Source of the DNA: a virus
IMG/VR virus record: IMGVR_UViG_3300030406_001449
Location: 1 to 60,306 of that record
Direction: 5' to 3' (one strand)
Length of the DNA: 60,306 bases
The position numbers and the translations under genes were made by a program. Of the stretch, positions 18,279 to 26,230 are shown in pieces. The notes under the pieces are model-generated. The model had not been told where the DNA came from, did no database searches, and saw only the letters and a list, made by a program, of their open reading frames with translations. How positions within the stretch are numbered: position 1 is the first letter of the stretch; every line of letters starts with the position of its first letter.

Positions 18279-18660
18279 TGCTAATTCCTTTTAGTTCGGA
18301 TAGTTCATCTTCGGACATGATTATAACATATATACTATCAGATACATACCAACCAATATTTTTAAACTCTGGATTATTTTTAGTGTATCTGTAATATGTA
18401 TAACAATCTAATTCATTGAATGCGTCATCATGTTCAAAAGAGTTCCAATCTTCTTTAGGAATAGAATTAATCATAGCTAACTTTGATTGAATAAACTTGG
18501 GTAGTGTTGTCGCCTGGAAAATTCTTTTAGTGTTGTCGCCAACATAAAAATTATATTGTGGTGTATCTCGTCGTGAGCTTACGACGAAATCCATTTGAAG
18601 AAGCACCATATAGTTTTCTTCAAATGGATAGGGACTGTAGATTATTTCATCTGTTCTCAT
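18223..18660 (-). CDS. Hypothetical protein, 145 aa, carrying a palindromic repeat
   Basis: No family recognised. It is Tyr- and acid-rich with a short Gln/Ser-rich tail (ESQAESQAHTQRT). The 20-bp palindrome at 18568-18587 lies inside the gene and encodes FVVSSRRD, so the repeat adds a short polar linker. The start ATG is inside a 15-base inverted repeat (GTTCTC-ATA-GAGAAC, 18653-18667), which could hide or expose the start. The 3' end overlaps the VRR-NUC gene by 56 bases. Confidence 0.7.
   Translation of the reverse strand: MRTDEIIYSPYPFEENYMVLLQMDFVVSSRRDTPQYNFYVGDNTKRIFQATTLPKFIQSKLAMINSIPKEDWNSFEHDDAFNELDCYTYYRYTKNNPEFKNIGWYVSDSIYVIIMSEDELSELKGISIDTRKESQAESQAHTQRT
18568..18587. repeat. 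Dispersed palindrome, copy R1
   Basis: TCGTCGTGAGCTTACGACGA, the exact reverse complement of copies R2 and R5. Inside the coding sequence of the 145-residue gene. Confidence 0.85.
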
Positions 18661-18706
18661 AGAGAACTATCATAACTTTTTCTCTATGAATTTTGCAAGT
18701 GTTAAA

Positions 18707-19441
18707 TTAATACTCGCCCTCACTTACAATCCACTTTCTTAGTTTAGTAATACCTACTTCTTCTTTAGTGGGTCTTTTTTTTGGGTTAGGATTTTTAAGA
18801 CCATTCTCATAAATGTGCACTACCATTTTCATAGTTTCTGGTGGTAAATCTCTTTTTGCTGTATTTGCACCCCATGTACAGAATACAATGTTACTTCTTT
18901 TTCTACCTTTTGTTTTAGTATAACCTTTTTTGGGTACTAATTGGTCGCAAGATACATTTCCAAGAGGTCGTTGATTTCCCATATCATAGTTCCAACGTAT
19001 CCAAGTAAATTCATCACCTGTATAAGGACAGTAGTAACCAAACTCTTTTTTCTGTTTTACCCACAAATTCCAAAAAGTTTTAAAGGTTGGGTGTTCGTGA
19101 GGTAAGTCGTGCTTTTTTGCATTGTTTACTGTGCCTCTCCATAGTTCATAAATGTATAGAGTTTCATCGCCTTGTTCTTTAAGTGCTATTCTTTTTTGTT
19201 TAAGAAGTTCATCATTCGCTTTTGCTGTAGCTGACTGCCTATTCTTTTTTCTAGTCGCTTGTCCTTTGGGACTATTTCTATATGTTTGTCTAGTTTTTTT
19301 TCCCTTAGGACTTTGATTATATTTCTTCGTACTTGCTTTTCCTTTAGGACTTGTGTCATACTTCTTTTGACTAGCTTTACGATTAGCTTTTTTCTGTTTT
19401 TTAGTTAATAAATCTTTTTTCTTTGTATATTGATTTGCCAT
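18707..19441 (-). CDS. HNH-type endonuclease with basic SPKGK repeats
   Basis: The first 75 residues are Lys-rich with four or five SPKGKA/TSPKGKA-like units, probably a DNA-binding arm. The C-terminal part has YYCPYTG, then VSCDQLVPKKGYTKTKGRKR and NIVFCTWGANTAKRDL, matching the layout of phage HNH nucleases (the S-x-D ... GY ... N pattern), with Cys in CPYTG. This makes a homing or strand-nicking endonuclease the best guess. The gene is preceded by a 52-bp repeat (19469-19520) and by GGAGAAAAACT before the ATG, the leader shared with other early genes. Confidence 0.75.
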   Translation of the reverse strand: MANQYTKKKDLLTKKQKKANRKASQKKYDTSPKGKASTKKYNQSPKGKKTRQTYRNSPKGQATRKKNRQSATAKANDELLKQKRIALKEQGDETLYIYELWRGTVNNAKKHDLPHEHPTFKTFWNLWVKQKKEFGYYCPYTGDEFTWIRWNYDMGNQRPLGNVSCDQLVPKKGYTKTKGRKRSNIVFCTWGANTAKRDLPPETMKMVVHIYENGLKNPNPKKRPTKEEVGITKLRKWIVSEGEY

Positions 19442-19468
19442 AGTTTTTCTCCGAATTTTTCTTCGTTA

Positions 19469-19520
19469 TTTGCGATTTAAGGTACTTAAAAAAACTTTTG
19501 CTTATCTAAGTACCCCCCAA
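19469..19520 (-). repeat. 52-bp direct repeat, copy D1
   Basis: Matches 21001-21052 at 49 of 52 positions by eye. On the minus strand it can fold as GGTACTT ... AAGTACC with a loop of about 18. It sits just upstream of the HNH-like gene, after the stop of the 416-residue gene. It may be a regulatory leader or a recombination site. Confidence 0.85.
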
Positions 19521-19521
19521 A

Positions 19522-20772
19522 TTATTGTGGTTTAGGCATTAGTAACCAATCTACTAAGAAAGGATTACCTTTTAGTGAATGATGCCTAGAGTTTAGTTGA
19601 TAATAACAACCCAAATCCTCAAACCAATTAGAGCTGTCATTATAACTATGTGTCTTAAAGTATTCTTCAGCAACAGTTGCTCCAGCTCCTTTATTTTCTT
19701 CTGACCATTGTTCCAGCTTAAGTTTTAGCATAGCAAGTGTAGGTTTTATACTATCATAGAAACTTAGTTGTTCTAGGTTACGTACCACCTGTGTATTTTG
19801 CATTATTAAATTACCCAACTTTATATCTAACTGCTCTGCCTTCTCAAATGTGTGTAGGTCGTGAGTTCCTATTTTACCATTAGGTAATTTATAACAAAAC
19901 TGCCTTTGATATCTTCCAGTTGTTACTTCTGGAAAATGCTCAAAAACTTCACCGACTAAAAAGCCACCCATGTTCATTCTACCAATACTAATAAAGCCAT
20001 TTTCAAACTCTTCCTTTAGGTCGCCAATCACTTTCTTAAGATGATTTTTGTCATTATCAAGAGTTTTGATAACGTTCTCATAGTATTCATTGGTTTTATG
20101 AGAAATAGGTTTTTTAGTACCATACAAACTATCTATCAATTCTCCTAGCATTTCTCTGTTGTCGTAAGTTAACTCACTTAACTTTCTATCATAATCTGAT
20201 ATAAGACTTGATATAGTTTTGTTTCCATCAAAATAGCTTGAAACAACATCTTGAGTTTGTATAAGAATAGGTTTCCAAGTTGGTGTAGGAGCTGATGTAT
20301 CAGCAAGAGGCGACCATTCTTTTTTTCTTAATGATTTTAATACTTGTGATACTTTTATAGACTTAATAGTTTTTCTATCCCAACTATCACGACCTCTATC
20401 TTTGATATAATAGTTTGCTTGGAAACAATAATTATCTTCATTATCATAGTATACAACAGCTTGAGGAATACCATCATAAGTCATCACGAATGCCTCATCA
20501 TACCACATAGTTCTACCTTCACTTGCTTGTTTCTTAATCTCCTCATCTAACATAGGGTTATAATTAATATCATTAAATTTATCAAAATCCTCTGCCTCTA
20601 AATAATTTATATGCCATTGAGTGTCATACTTATGCCTCGCTAGAAATAGTCTTTGACTTACACGCATGTCATACCTATGACATAAGTCTTTTACCATAGG
20701 AAAAACTTTACTCTCATTCAAACTTTGTTCCAGCTCTGCTGTGTGCATATTGTCGCTTATATATTTATTCAT
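19522..20772 (-). CDS. Hypothetical protein, 416 aa
   Basis: I do not recognise a family. The N-terminal 160 residues are mixed alpha/beta with many Tyr and Asp (YDGIPQAVVYYDNEDNY); the middle, 190-270, is helical and polar; the C-terminal part has charged coils and LGCYYQLNSRHHSL. No transmembrane segment, signal peptide or clear catalytic motif. It overlaps the 71-residue gene upstream by 4 bases, and the pair is bracketed by the 52-bp repeats D1 and D2, so they may move or be controlled as a unit. Confidence 0.8.
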   Translation of the reverse strand: MNKYISDNMHTAELEQSLNESKVFPMVKDLCHRYDMRVSQRLFLARHKYDTQWHINYLEAEDFDKFNDINYNPMLDEEIKKQASEGRTMWYDEAFVMTYDGIPQAVVYYDNEDNYCFQANYYIKDRGRDSWDRKTIKSIKVSQVLKSLRKKEWSPLADTSAPTPTWKPILIQTQDVVSSYFDGNKTISSLISDYDRKLSELTYDNREMLGELIDSLYGTKKPISHKTNEYYENVIKTLDNDKNHLKKVIGDLKEEFENGFISIGRMNMGGFLVGEVFEHFPEVTTGRYQRQFCYKLPNGKIGTHDLHTFEKAEQLDIKLGNLIMQNTQVVRNLEQLSFYDSIKPTLAMLKLKLEQWSEENKGAGATVAEEYFKTHSYNDSSNWFEDLGCYYQLNSRHHSLKGNPFLVDWLLMPKPQ

Positions 20773-20984
20773 AGTTTTTTACTCCAGTTTTTGTTTTTAG
20801 GATTAATCTCTGTTGGTTTACTTTCATAAATACCAACTGCTAACACTTCAACACTACTTGGCTCTCCCCAAGTGTAATGATTTTGCACTAAACTCTCTGC
20901 CTCTTCACTACTATTAGCCATTACAGAAATCGGCTTATAATGTTGTGTAATGTATACTTCGTACTTTTTCTTCTCTTCATTCAT
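20769..20984 (-). CDS. Small protein resembling DpnD/PcfM-type domains, 71 aa
   Basis: Begins MNEEKKKYEVYITQHYKPIS, then VMANSSEEAESLVQNHY, a strand-strand-helix pattern as in DpnD/PcfM C-terminal-like domains. The resemblance is by eye. The stop overlaps the 416-residue gene. It follows repeat D2, and AGGTAAAAATT precedes the start, a variant of the shared early-gene leader. Function unknown. Confidence 0.7.
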   Translation of the reverse strand: MNEEKKKYEVYITQHYKPISVMANSSEEAESLVQNHYTWGEPSSVEVLAVGIYESKPTEINPKNKNWSKKL

Positions 20985-21000
20985 AATTTTTACCTCGTAG

Positions 21001-21052
21001 TTTGCGATTTAAGGTACTTAAAAAAACTTTCGCTTATCATAGTACCCCCCAA
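21001..21052 (-). repeat. 52-bp direct repeat, copy D2
   Basis: Same element as D1 with three differences. Lies directly upstream of the 71-residue gene and directly downstream of palindrome copy R2. With D1 it flanks a segment of about 1.5 kb. Confidence 0.85.
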
Positions 21053-21054
21053 TT

Positions 21055-21074
21055 TCGTCGTAAGCTCACGACGA
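21055..21074. repeat. Dispersed palindrome, copy R2
   Basis: TCGTCGTAAGCTCACGACGA, identical to R5. Starts 3 bases past the stop codon of the DUF3150-like gene. Confidence 0.85.
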
Positions 21075-21077
21075 CTA

Positions 21078-22016
21078 TCAATTAAACTTAGATAGTATGT
21101 CATCAATACCTTGCTTAACTTCTGCTCTAGTGCTATCACTATCTCTTAGTAAGTCAGTAGATACTCCGCCAATCACTTTTTCCAAGTCATCAACTGCCTC
21201 TTGCAACATATCACTTTGCTCATTGTCTATTGGTTTAAAGTTCTTAATAGTATTTACCAATGCTTTAGCTCGTTGAAATGTAGTATCATAGATAGCTCGT
21301 TTCTTAAAAGTAGGTTGTCCCTCTTTGTCAACACCCTCTATCATTCCACAGCAGTGTGAAATACTCCTCATCACATCAACGATACGATTACATTGGTCAT
21401 TGATTACTGTTCTCACAATATCATCTGCTTGTTGCTGGTACTCTGCTTTCAAGTCATTTGCTGTATCTTGCGACACTTGACATCTGAAATCTTGGCTCGG
21501 TACTTCTGCTACAAACAATCGCATGTTAAACTTGTGTCGTAGTTCTTCAACACTTGGATAGTCGCTTTTGTCAAACATATCACCTTGTTTAAATGCCTCA
21601 TCACTTACAAGAGTTTGATAGTTCTCAAGGAAGTCCTCTACTGCTGTATTAAACTCACTTTCATACTTATCATACTCTGTCTTAAATTTCTCAAGGTCAA
21701 CTGTTGGTAACAAGTGCTGTGAATTGTTCCACCTGTATGTAGAATGTCTAAGCCATTTAAGTATCAACTGTCGTAACTTCACAATCCTATGGTGTTTAGG
21801 ATTTTTAGCAAAGAGATACTTAGTAAACTTACCTGTACCCAACTCTGCTTTTTTCATAGTGGTTACTTCATCTGAAATACCTCTGTCTTGCTTGGTTGCA
21901 GTCCAGACATTCACATCAACTGACACCAACATACTTGATGTTGCCAACGACACAATGTGTTCTGGTTGTTGTAGCTTATAGCTATCGGTGGTTACACCAC
22001 TTTTTTCTAATAACAT
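21078..22016 (-). CDS. DUF3150-like protein of the MoxR/VWA module
   Basis: A 312-residue helical protein. The N-terminal VSVDVNVWTATKQDRGISDEV, then HLLPTVDL and YQTLVSDEAFKQGDMFDKSD followed by YPSVEELRHKFNMRL resemble phage proteins assigned to DUF3150, usually found next to CobS/MoxR-like ATPases and CobT/VWA-like proteins. Here the same partners follow the neighbouring order (22279-24708). I infer it is a component or substrate of that AAA+ machine. The gene has the shared leader GGAGTAAAAACT before ATG. Its 3' end abuts palindrome R2. The family call is from pattern memory and should be tested. Confidence 0.7.
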   Translation of the reverse strand: MLLEKSGVTTDSYKLQQPEHIVSLATSSMLVSVDVNVWTATKQDRGISDEVTTMKKAELGTGKFTKYLFAKNPKHHRIVKLRQLILKWLRHSTYRWNNSQHLLPTVDLEKFKTEYDKYESEFNTAVEDFLENYQTLVSDEAFKQGDMFDKSDYPSVEELRHKFNMRLFVAEVPSQDFRCQVSQDTANDLKAEYQQQADDIVRTVINDQCNRIVDVMRSISHCCGMIEGVDKEGQPTFKKRAIYDTTFQRAKALVNTIKNFKPIDNEQSDMLQEAVDDLEKVIGGVSTDLLRDSDSTRAEVKQGIDDILSKFN

Positions 22017-22021
22017 AGTTT

Positions 22022-22252
22022 TTACTCCTGTTGTAGTTTATAATCAATTACTTCAAATTCTTCGTTTAATGCTTTGAGTTCCTCTTCATCTTTTACATAG
22101 AAAAACACATCATCATCATTGATTGGGTCGTGGTATAAATCATTCTCTCTACAATATTTATCCTTACCAAACTTAATGTAATACCCCTCTAGTACTTCTT
22201 GAGTATCTTTCCATTTAATAGTGCAAACTGCACCTACACTTTCTTCTGCCAT
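22022..22252 (-). CDS. Small acidic protein, 76 aa
   Basis: Acidic, with a beta-rich start (GAVCTIKWKDTQEVLEGYY) and an acidic helix (DEEELKALNEEFEVIDY). No family recognised. It sits 5 bases upstream of the DUF3150-like gene and 26 bases after the VWA gene, in the same operon, with GGGAGAAAAACT before ATG. Likely an accessory of the module by context only. Confidence 0.7.
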   Translation of the reverse strand: MAEESVGAVCTIKWKDTQEVLEGYYIKFGKDKYCRENDLYHDPINDDDVFFYVKDEEELKALNEEFEVIDYKLQQE

Positions 22253-22278
22253 AGTTTTTCTCCCATAGTTTAAATTAT

Positions 22279-23457
22279 TTAATCATACTGAACGACAACA
22301 CTTCCAGTCGTTCCCTTAAAGTCTTTCCTGTCTGTTACAACATACAATGTAGGTGTAGACATACTCCATTGAATATCATGCTCAACCCAACCATCAGTAA
22401 ACACAATGATTGCCTCAGCTTTTATTCGTTCCTTTGTGATGTATTCACTCACACAGGATAGTCTAGTGCCACCACCACCTGCCACCTTGAGTAACTTATG
22501 TAGCTCTTGATATTGGTCTGGTCTGAACATCTGTTCACTACATACCTCATAGTCCCACCACAATATGCGTATCAAGTCTGGTGTAACTGTGTTCACGATA
22601 CTCTGCAACTCGGTAGCAAAGATTGTCAGTTCTTCTTGACCAATACTTCCAGATGTATCACATGCAATCACTAGCTCACCTACACTCTCGTTTTCCATAG
22701 AGGGTAGATATAAGTCATTAGGTAACATTCGCTTGTTAAACTTTCGCCAAGTGAACTCATCATTACCCTTACAGGTTGATGATACAAACTCTCTCATCAT
22801 TTCTCGCCAATCAAGTTTTGGCTCAAAGAGTTCGTCAATGGCTCTAGGTATCTTGCCACCAACTTTCCCAGCAAGTATGCTACCCTCTTTGAGTGCGTTC
22901 TCAATCTTCTGTGCCATCTCTTTTTGCTCTTGAGGTGTCATCTCTTGACCACTACCCTCAAAGTCATGCTCATCAAGAGGTTGTAAATTTGATTGACCTT
23001 CGTCGTCGCTTGACGACGATTGTTCTTCCATATCTTTAAGTATCTCGTTGACTGACCAATTATGATACTTCTCTTCATATAAACAACCCTTTGGTAATTG
23101 ACATAAGTCCTTATCTTCCAAGTGATTGATAACATCATTGACTACATAATCAGCACACACATTCATATGGTGTGGATTTTTGTAATACTCTTTCTTAAAT
23201 CTACCGACATGATTAAGTGCCACATGTAAATTCTCATGCAATATCAATGCTCGTAACTCCAAGTCTGATAGTCCCTCAATAAACTTTCTACCATAGTATT
23301 TATTAAAGCCATCAGTCTTAGCAGTTGGACAATCATCAACCACCTCTGACTTACCCAACATCATCACTCCACTATATAGAGCAGTTTCTGGGTGTTTCAT
23401 CAAAGCAATATGAGCTTTCTTAATTCTATCCTCTGGGGATAGCTTGTGTGTTGTCAT
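22279..23457 (-). CDS. Metallopeptidase-like/VWA-like protein (DUF2201 type)
   Basis: A 392-residue two-part protein. The N-terminal part has LILHENLHVALNH, an HExxH site at 74-78, with CADYVVNDVIN (99-109) as expected for the DUF2201 N-terminal putative metallopeptidase domain. A polar linker (SSSSDDE, 147-153) is encoded by palindrome R3. The C-terminal VWA-like domain has the MIDAS motif DTSGS at 267-271 and IIVFTDG later. Family knowledge: such proteins pair with MoxR ATPases, which remodel or load metal onto targets. The ATPase gene lies just upstream (23650-24708). Whether the peptidase is active is unknown. Confidence 0.88.
   Translation of the reverse strand: MTTHKLSPEDRIKKAHIALMKHPETALYSGVMMLGKSEVVDDCPTAKTDGFNKYYGRKFIEGLSDLELRALILHENLHVALNHVGRFKKEYYKNPHHMNVCADYVVNDVINHLEDKDLCQLPKGCLYEEKYHNWSVNEILKDMEEQSSSSDDEGQSNLQPLDEHDFEGSGQEMTPQEQKEMAQKIENALKEGSILAGKVGGKIPRAIDELFEPKLDWREMMREFVSSTCKGNDEFTWRKFNKRMLPNDLYLPSMENESVGELVIACDTSGSIGQEELTIFATELQSIVNTVTPDLIRILWWDYEVCSEQMFRPDQYQELHKLLKVAGGGGTRLSCVSEYITKERIKAEAIIVFTDGWVEHDIQWSMSTPTLYVVTDRKDFKGTTGSVVVQYD
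23000..23019. repeat. Dispersed palindrome, copy R3
   Basis: TCGTCGTCGCTTGACGACGA, inside the VWA gene, encoding the SSSSDDE linker between the two domains. Confidence 0.75.
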
Positions 23458-23627
23458 AGTTTTAACTCCTGTTGTTCATTTACTTCGTATGTTCCGTCAA
23501 ACCTATATCTTCCTTGAACAATATCTTCTATGTTATCCATTAGCCACTTGTGAATATGCGACATAGGTACAGAGAAGTCCTCGCCCTCTTTGAAGTCTGT
23601 AATTATACATCTAGTTTTAAAGTCCAT
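23454..23627 (-). CDS. Small protein between ATPase and VWA genes, 57 aa
   Basis: Minus-strand frame starting MDFKTRCIITDFKEGED and ending VNEQQELKL. The stop TGA overlaps the VWA start as ATGA, and GGGAGAAATACT precedes the ATG, so it is very likely translated. No family recognised; no membrane segment. By position it belongs to the MoxR/VWA module. Confidence 0.7.
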   Translation of the reverse strand: MDFKTRCIITDFKEGEDFSVPMSHIHKWLMDNIEDIVQGRYRFDGTYEVNEQQELKL

Positions 23628-23649
23628 AGTATTTCTCCCATAGTTTAAA

Positions 23650-24708
23650 TTACATAATGTTAAAGTTCTCTACTGCCCAATCTGCTATCTCTTTATTACC
23701 CCTAGCAATCTTGACTGACTTAGTATTTCTCATCATCATAGTAAAGAAAATAGCTTGTATCTCACTACTATTAATCCTATTGATGTACTTCATAAATGCT
23801 GTTAAGTCGCTTTGCTGTTTAATTTTATCAACAGCTTGGAACATCAACATCAGTTGAGCTGAAATACTATCTGGCATATTGGTTGTTTCTGGTTTCTCGA
23901 GTATCTCGGTAAAGGTCGGTAACTCTTTCTCAAGTCGCAAGAATGCTGACATATCCGCACTTGCACTTGCACCAATCGTCCCACTCAATGCCACCATAGT
24001 TGCGTTTTCGCCTAGCTTATCCCTGTTATCCACAATCACACTAGCTTTTTCTAGTGAACGAGGACTGACAAAGGATAGCATTGGTTTCTTAGGATTAAAG
24101 ATGTATGGATTATCTTCCTGTCCGCTATCCCTGTAACTCGCAAGAACTCTAGGAAAGGTATGTACGAATGCTCGTATCAAAGGATTTACTCCATTTTCAG
24201 TCGCCCATACTAGCCAATCCTCTACATTTGGTTTTTCCATTTCTAATATACACACTCTGTTACCAGCATGTGCTAACATAGTGTCGCCCAAGCCATCAGC
24301 TTGATTGTTAGATGTACCAAATACAATACTTCCCTCTGGTAGAGGTGTATCACCTACAGTTCTCTCAAGCATAAGTCTAGTAAAGATAACTTGTAGTAGC
24401 TTTGGTGATTTCATAAACTCATCTAGCAAGATAACTTTAGGTTTATCGTTATCAAGTTTAAACAATGAGCCAACATAGTTCTCTAGTGTTTTAGTTTCAT
24501 GGTTGGGGATAGTCATAGCAATATCTGACATATCCTTGACTGGACAATCTACATAGATGTAATCGTATTTGTCCCCTAGTTTTTTCTCAATCGCTTTGAG
24601 TAGACTAGTCTTACCACACCCAGCTTCACTCTGTATGATTGGTGTTAGAGTTTCTCCTATCGTAGGGATAAGAGTTTCTAACTCTTTTATGGTTACTCTT
24701 TGTTGCAT
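23650..24708 (-). CDS. MoxR/CobS-like AAA+ ATPase
   Basis: A 352-residue AAA+ protein. Walker A is SEAGCGKT at 27-34, Walker B VILLDEF at 92-98, sensor 1 in VFGTSNNQ near 129-136, and RLMLERTVGD (111-120) fits the region before sensor 1 in MoxR-family proteins. MoxR ATPases act with VWA proteins as chaperone-like or chelatase-like machines. Here the VWA/peptidase and DUF3150-like genes follow directly. It has GGAGTAAAAACT before the start. In phages such sets have no agreed function. The C-terminal lid domain is helical. Confidence 0.9.
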   Translation of the reverse strand: MQQRVTIKELETLIPTIGETLTPIIQSEAGCGKTSLLKAIEKKLGDKYDYIYVDCPVKDMSDIAMTIPNHETKTLENYVGSLFKLDNDKPKVILLDEFMKSPKLLQVIFTRLMLERTVGDTPLPEGSIVFGTSNNQADGLGDTMLAHAGNRVCILEMEKPNVEDWLVWATENGVNPLIRAFVHTFPRVLASYRDSGQEDNPYIFNPKKPMLSFVSPRSLEKASVIVDNRDKLGENATMVALSGTIGASASADMSAFLRLEKELPTFTEILEKPETTNMPDSISAQLMLMFQAVDKIKQQSDLTAFMKYINRINSSEIQAIFFTMMMRNTKSVKIARGNKEIADWAVENFNIM

Positions 24709-24713
24709 AGTTT

Positions 24714-24860
24714 TTACTCCTGTGGTTTCCCACTATTTGAGGCATATCTGCCTGTTCTATTTTCTAAGTCTTTCATATCTTGGTGTTGCAGTATCATTAG
24801 TAACCCAATAGCTGTTACTATCAATCCTAACGCAAACCCTATTACAAACATCATTATCAT
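24714..24860 (-). CDS. Small single-span membrane protein, 48 aa
   Basis: A short minus-strand frame starting MIMMFVIGFALGLIVTAIGL with one transmembrane helix (about residues 3-24) and a polar tail ending SGKPQE. GGAG lies 8 bases before the ATG (GGAGTAAAACT), the same leader as other early genes, and the stop is 5 bases upstream of the MoxR start. This strongly suggests translation. It may anchor the MoxR complex at the membrane (inference). Confidence 0.7.
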   Translation of the reverse strand: MIMMFVIGFALGLIVTAIGLLMILQHQDMKDLENRTGRYASNSGKPQE

Positions 24861-24882
24861 AGTTTTACTCCTGTGGTTGTTG

Positions 24883-24902
24883 TCGTCGTGAGTTCACGAC
24901 GA
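24883..24902. repeat. Dispersed palindrome, copy R4
   Basis: TCGTCGTGAGTTCACGACGA: perfect 9-base arms and a 2-base centre. Between the stop of the 150-residue gene (24905) and the start of the membrane-protein gene. Confidence 0.85.
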
Positions 24903-24904
24903 GG

Positions 24905-25357
24905 TTATTCAATTAATTTATTTTTTTCGTCAAATGCGACATCTATAACATCAATTCTAGGTTTTGTTAGATAAGCCAACTCATAACCCAACTCGCCATA
25001 GTATTCTGAGTTTATATCATCATCATCTTCGCCTACTCGCAGAAAACAAGCCGACATTCCAAACTTAGTGTCATTACAATAATGTGTTGACATACCAAAA
25101 AGATAATTAAAACTAGCTACCCATTTATCGGAGTCATACCACTTGACATCATTAAAACTAACATACAAAGAGCAGTTTTTCATATCAATACCCCCATAAT
25201 CCAGTTGAGTATCTTTTTTTGTAAGTTCTCTCATAGCAATATCACATTTAGGATTAGCTTTGAGTTCAGCGATAAACAAGTGCCAATTCTTAACACTTTC
25301 CTCATCTTCATGGTCGTCCATTTGTATGACCATAACAACTTCACTACGATAACCCAT
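24905..25357 (-). CDS. Conserved MGYRSEV-type phage protein, 150 aa
   Basis: Begins MGYRSEVVMVIQMDDHEDEE, a start pattern seen in many phage proteins of unknown function. Mixed alpha/beta, acidic, Tyr- and Asp-rich; no catalytic signature. Its stop is followed after 2 bases by palindrome R4. Function unknown. Confidence 0.75.
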   Translation of the reverse strand: MGYRSEVVMVIQMDDHEDEESVKNWHLFIAELKANPKCDIAMRELTKKDTQLDYGGIDMKNCSLYVSFNDVKWYDSDKWVASFNYLFGMSTHYCNDTKFGMSACFLRVGEDDDDINSEYYGELGYELAYLTKPRIDVIDVAFDEKNKLIE

Positions 25358-25358
25358 A

Positions 25359-25466
25359 CTAACCCCCTATGCTACGCATGTATACTGTTACAGCACAAGA
25401 TACCACTACTAACAATGGTATGAGTGCTACAATCGTTAATTTAAAATATAGTATCAGCTTATTCAT
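25359..25466 (-). CDS. Very small membrane or lipoprotein-like peptide, 35 aa
   Basis: Minus-strand frame MNKLILYFKLTIVALIPLLV, then VVSCAV; one hydrophobic span, with VVSC fitting a loose lipobox. It overlaps the upstream gene's 3' end by 8 bases and ends one base before the 150-residue gene start. GAGAGGGGG lies upstream. It may be a membrane peptide, a small lipoprotein or chance, but spacing argues for a gene. Confidence 0.5.
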   Translation of the reverse strand: MNKLILYFKLTIVALIPLLVVVSCAVTVYMRSIGG

Positions 25467-25644
25467 TTGACACCCCCTCTCGTTCTTCAGCTTTCTTGTC
25501 TACAAGTTCAAGCATAGCACCATCAATGTCAGTCGTAATATCTACCCCATACTTCTCGCACATGGTACAAAACTCATTGACTGAAAGTTCGCCTAGCTGT
25601 GTGAATATATCTTCTCGTACTTCGTCATTACTCATATTACTCAT
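25459..25644 (-). CDS. Small acidic protein, 61 aa
   Basis: MSNMSNDEVREDIFTQLGEL, then CTMCEKYGVDI and an acidic end. Helical with one CxxC. It overlaps the upstream gene by 8 bases and the 35-residue gene by 8. Function unknown. Confidence 0.65.
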   Translation of the reverse strand: MSNMSNDEVREDIFTQLGELSVNEFCTMCEKYGVDITTDIDGAMLELVDKKAEEREGVSNE

Positions 25645-25858
25645 TTTTTATTACCTCTCTATATAGTTTATTTACATACTTCTTACGATACATACAGTTA
25701 TTATCAATACAAAACTGTATGAACTTCTTGTTCAATCGTGCCACTTTCATAGTCTTTTTATCTCTAAGTATGGCTCTCATAAACACTTCCTTTGCTATTG
25801 TGTCTTGCTGTTGCATACACATCACAGCATAATTTATATCATCATGTGTTCTTATCAT
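25637..25858 (-). CDS. Small basic protein, 73 aa
   Basis: MIRTHDDINYAVMCMQQQDT, helical, basic in the second half (KKTMKVARLNKKFIQ). Overlaps both neighbours, as usual in this operon. No family recognised. Confidence 0.65.
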   Translation of the reverse strand: MIRTHDDINYAVMCMQQQDTIAKEVFMRAILRDKKTMKVARLNKKFIQFCIDNNCMYRKKYVNKLYREVIKNE

Positions 25859-26018
25859 CTTTATCCCCCTGCATGTAATCGTGCAATACTTTGATTTGTT
25901 GCTCCCGTGTAAGACTTCTATCTATGTACTTCTTGAGTGCTATCTCGTACTCTTCTTTAGTTACATTAGGTCTATTCATTTCCCACCATAAATATGCAAA
26001 GTCTGTAAAGTTTGTCAT
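25842..26018 (-). CDS. Small acidic helical protein, 58 aa
   Basis: Minus-strand frame from ATG at 26018: MTNFTDFAYLWWEMNRPNVT, then KEEYEIALKKYIDRSLT. Mostly helical. It fills the gap exactly, overlapping the downstream gene by 17 bases and the zinc-ribbon gene by 4 (ATGA type), which supports it. Function unknown. Confidence 0.65.
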   Translation of the reverse strand: MTNFTDFAYLWWEMNRPNVTKEEYEIALKKYIDRSLTREQQIKVLHDYMQGDKDDKNT

Positions 26019-26230
26019 CTGTGAAATCCCCCTTTGTTGTTAATGCCTTTCAAGTCTGCTTTGTCGCTGACCACGACATAGTTTGATTTGTGCATTGGTA
26101 CGATTGTGTGCTTTACTTTTCTGGCTTGATGTTCGCCACAGTCAAGGCAAGTGTTGAAACCTGCCTCTAATCGTTTCTTGCTGTAATATGCACCACAGCT
26201 CGAACAGATTGCCTTCATTGATTTAGTCAT
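26015..26230 (-). CDS. Two-pair Cys zinc-ribbon protein, 71 aa
   Basis: MTKSMKAICSSCGAYYSKKR, then NTCLDCGEHQARKVKH: C-x2-C and C-x2-C spaced about 16, a zinc ribbon near the N-terminus. The rest is basic with Gly/Asn-rich end. GGGAGTAAAAACT precedes the ATG. Likely a nucleic-acid or protein-binding adaptor; unproven. Confidence 0.75.
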   Translation of the reverse strand: MTKSMKAICSSCGAYYSKKRLEAGFNTCLDCGEHQARKVKHTIVPMHKSNYVVVSDKADLKGINNKGGFHR

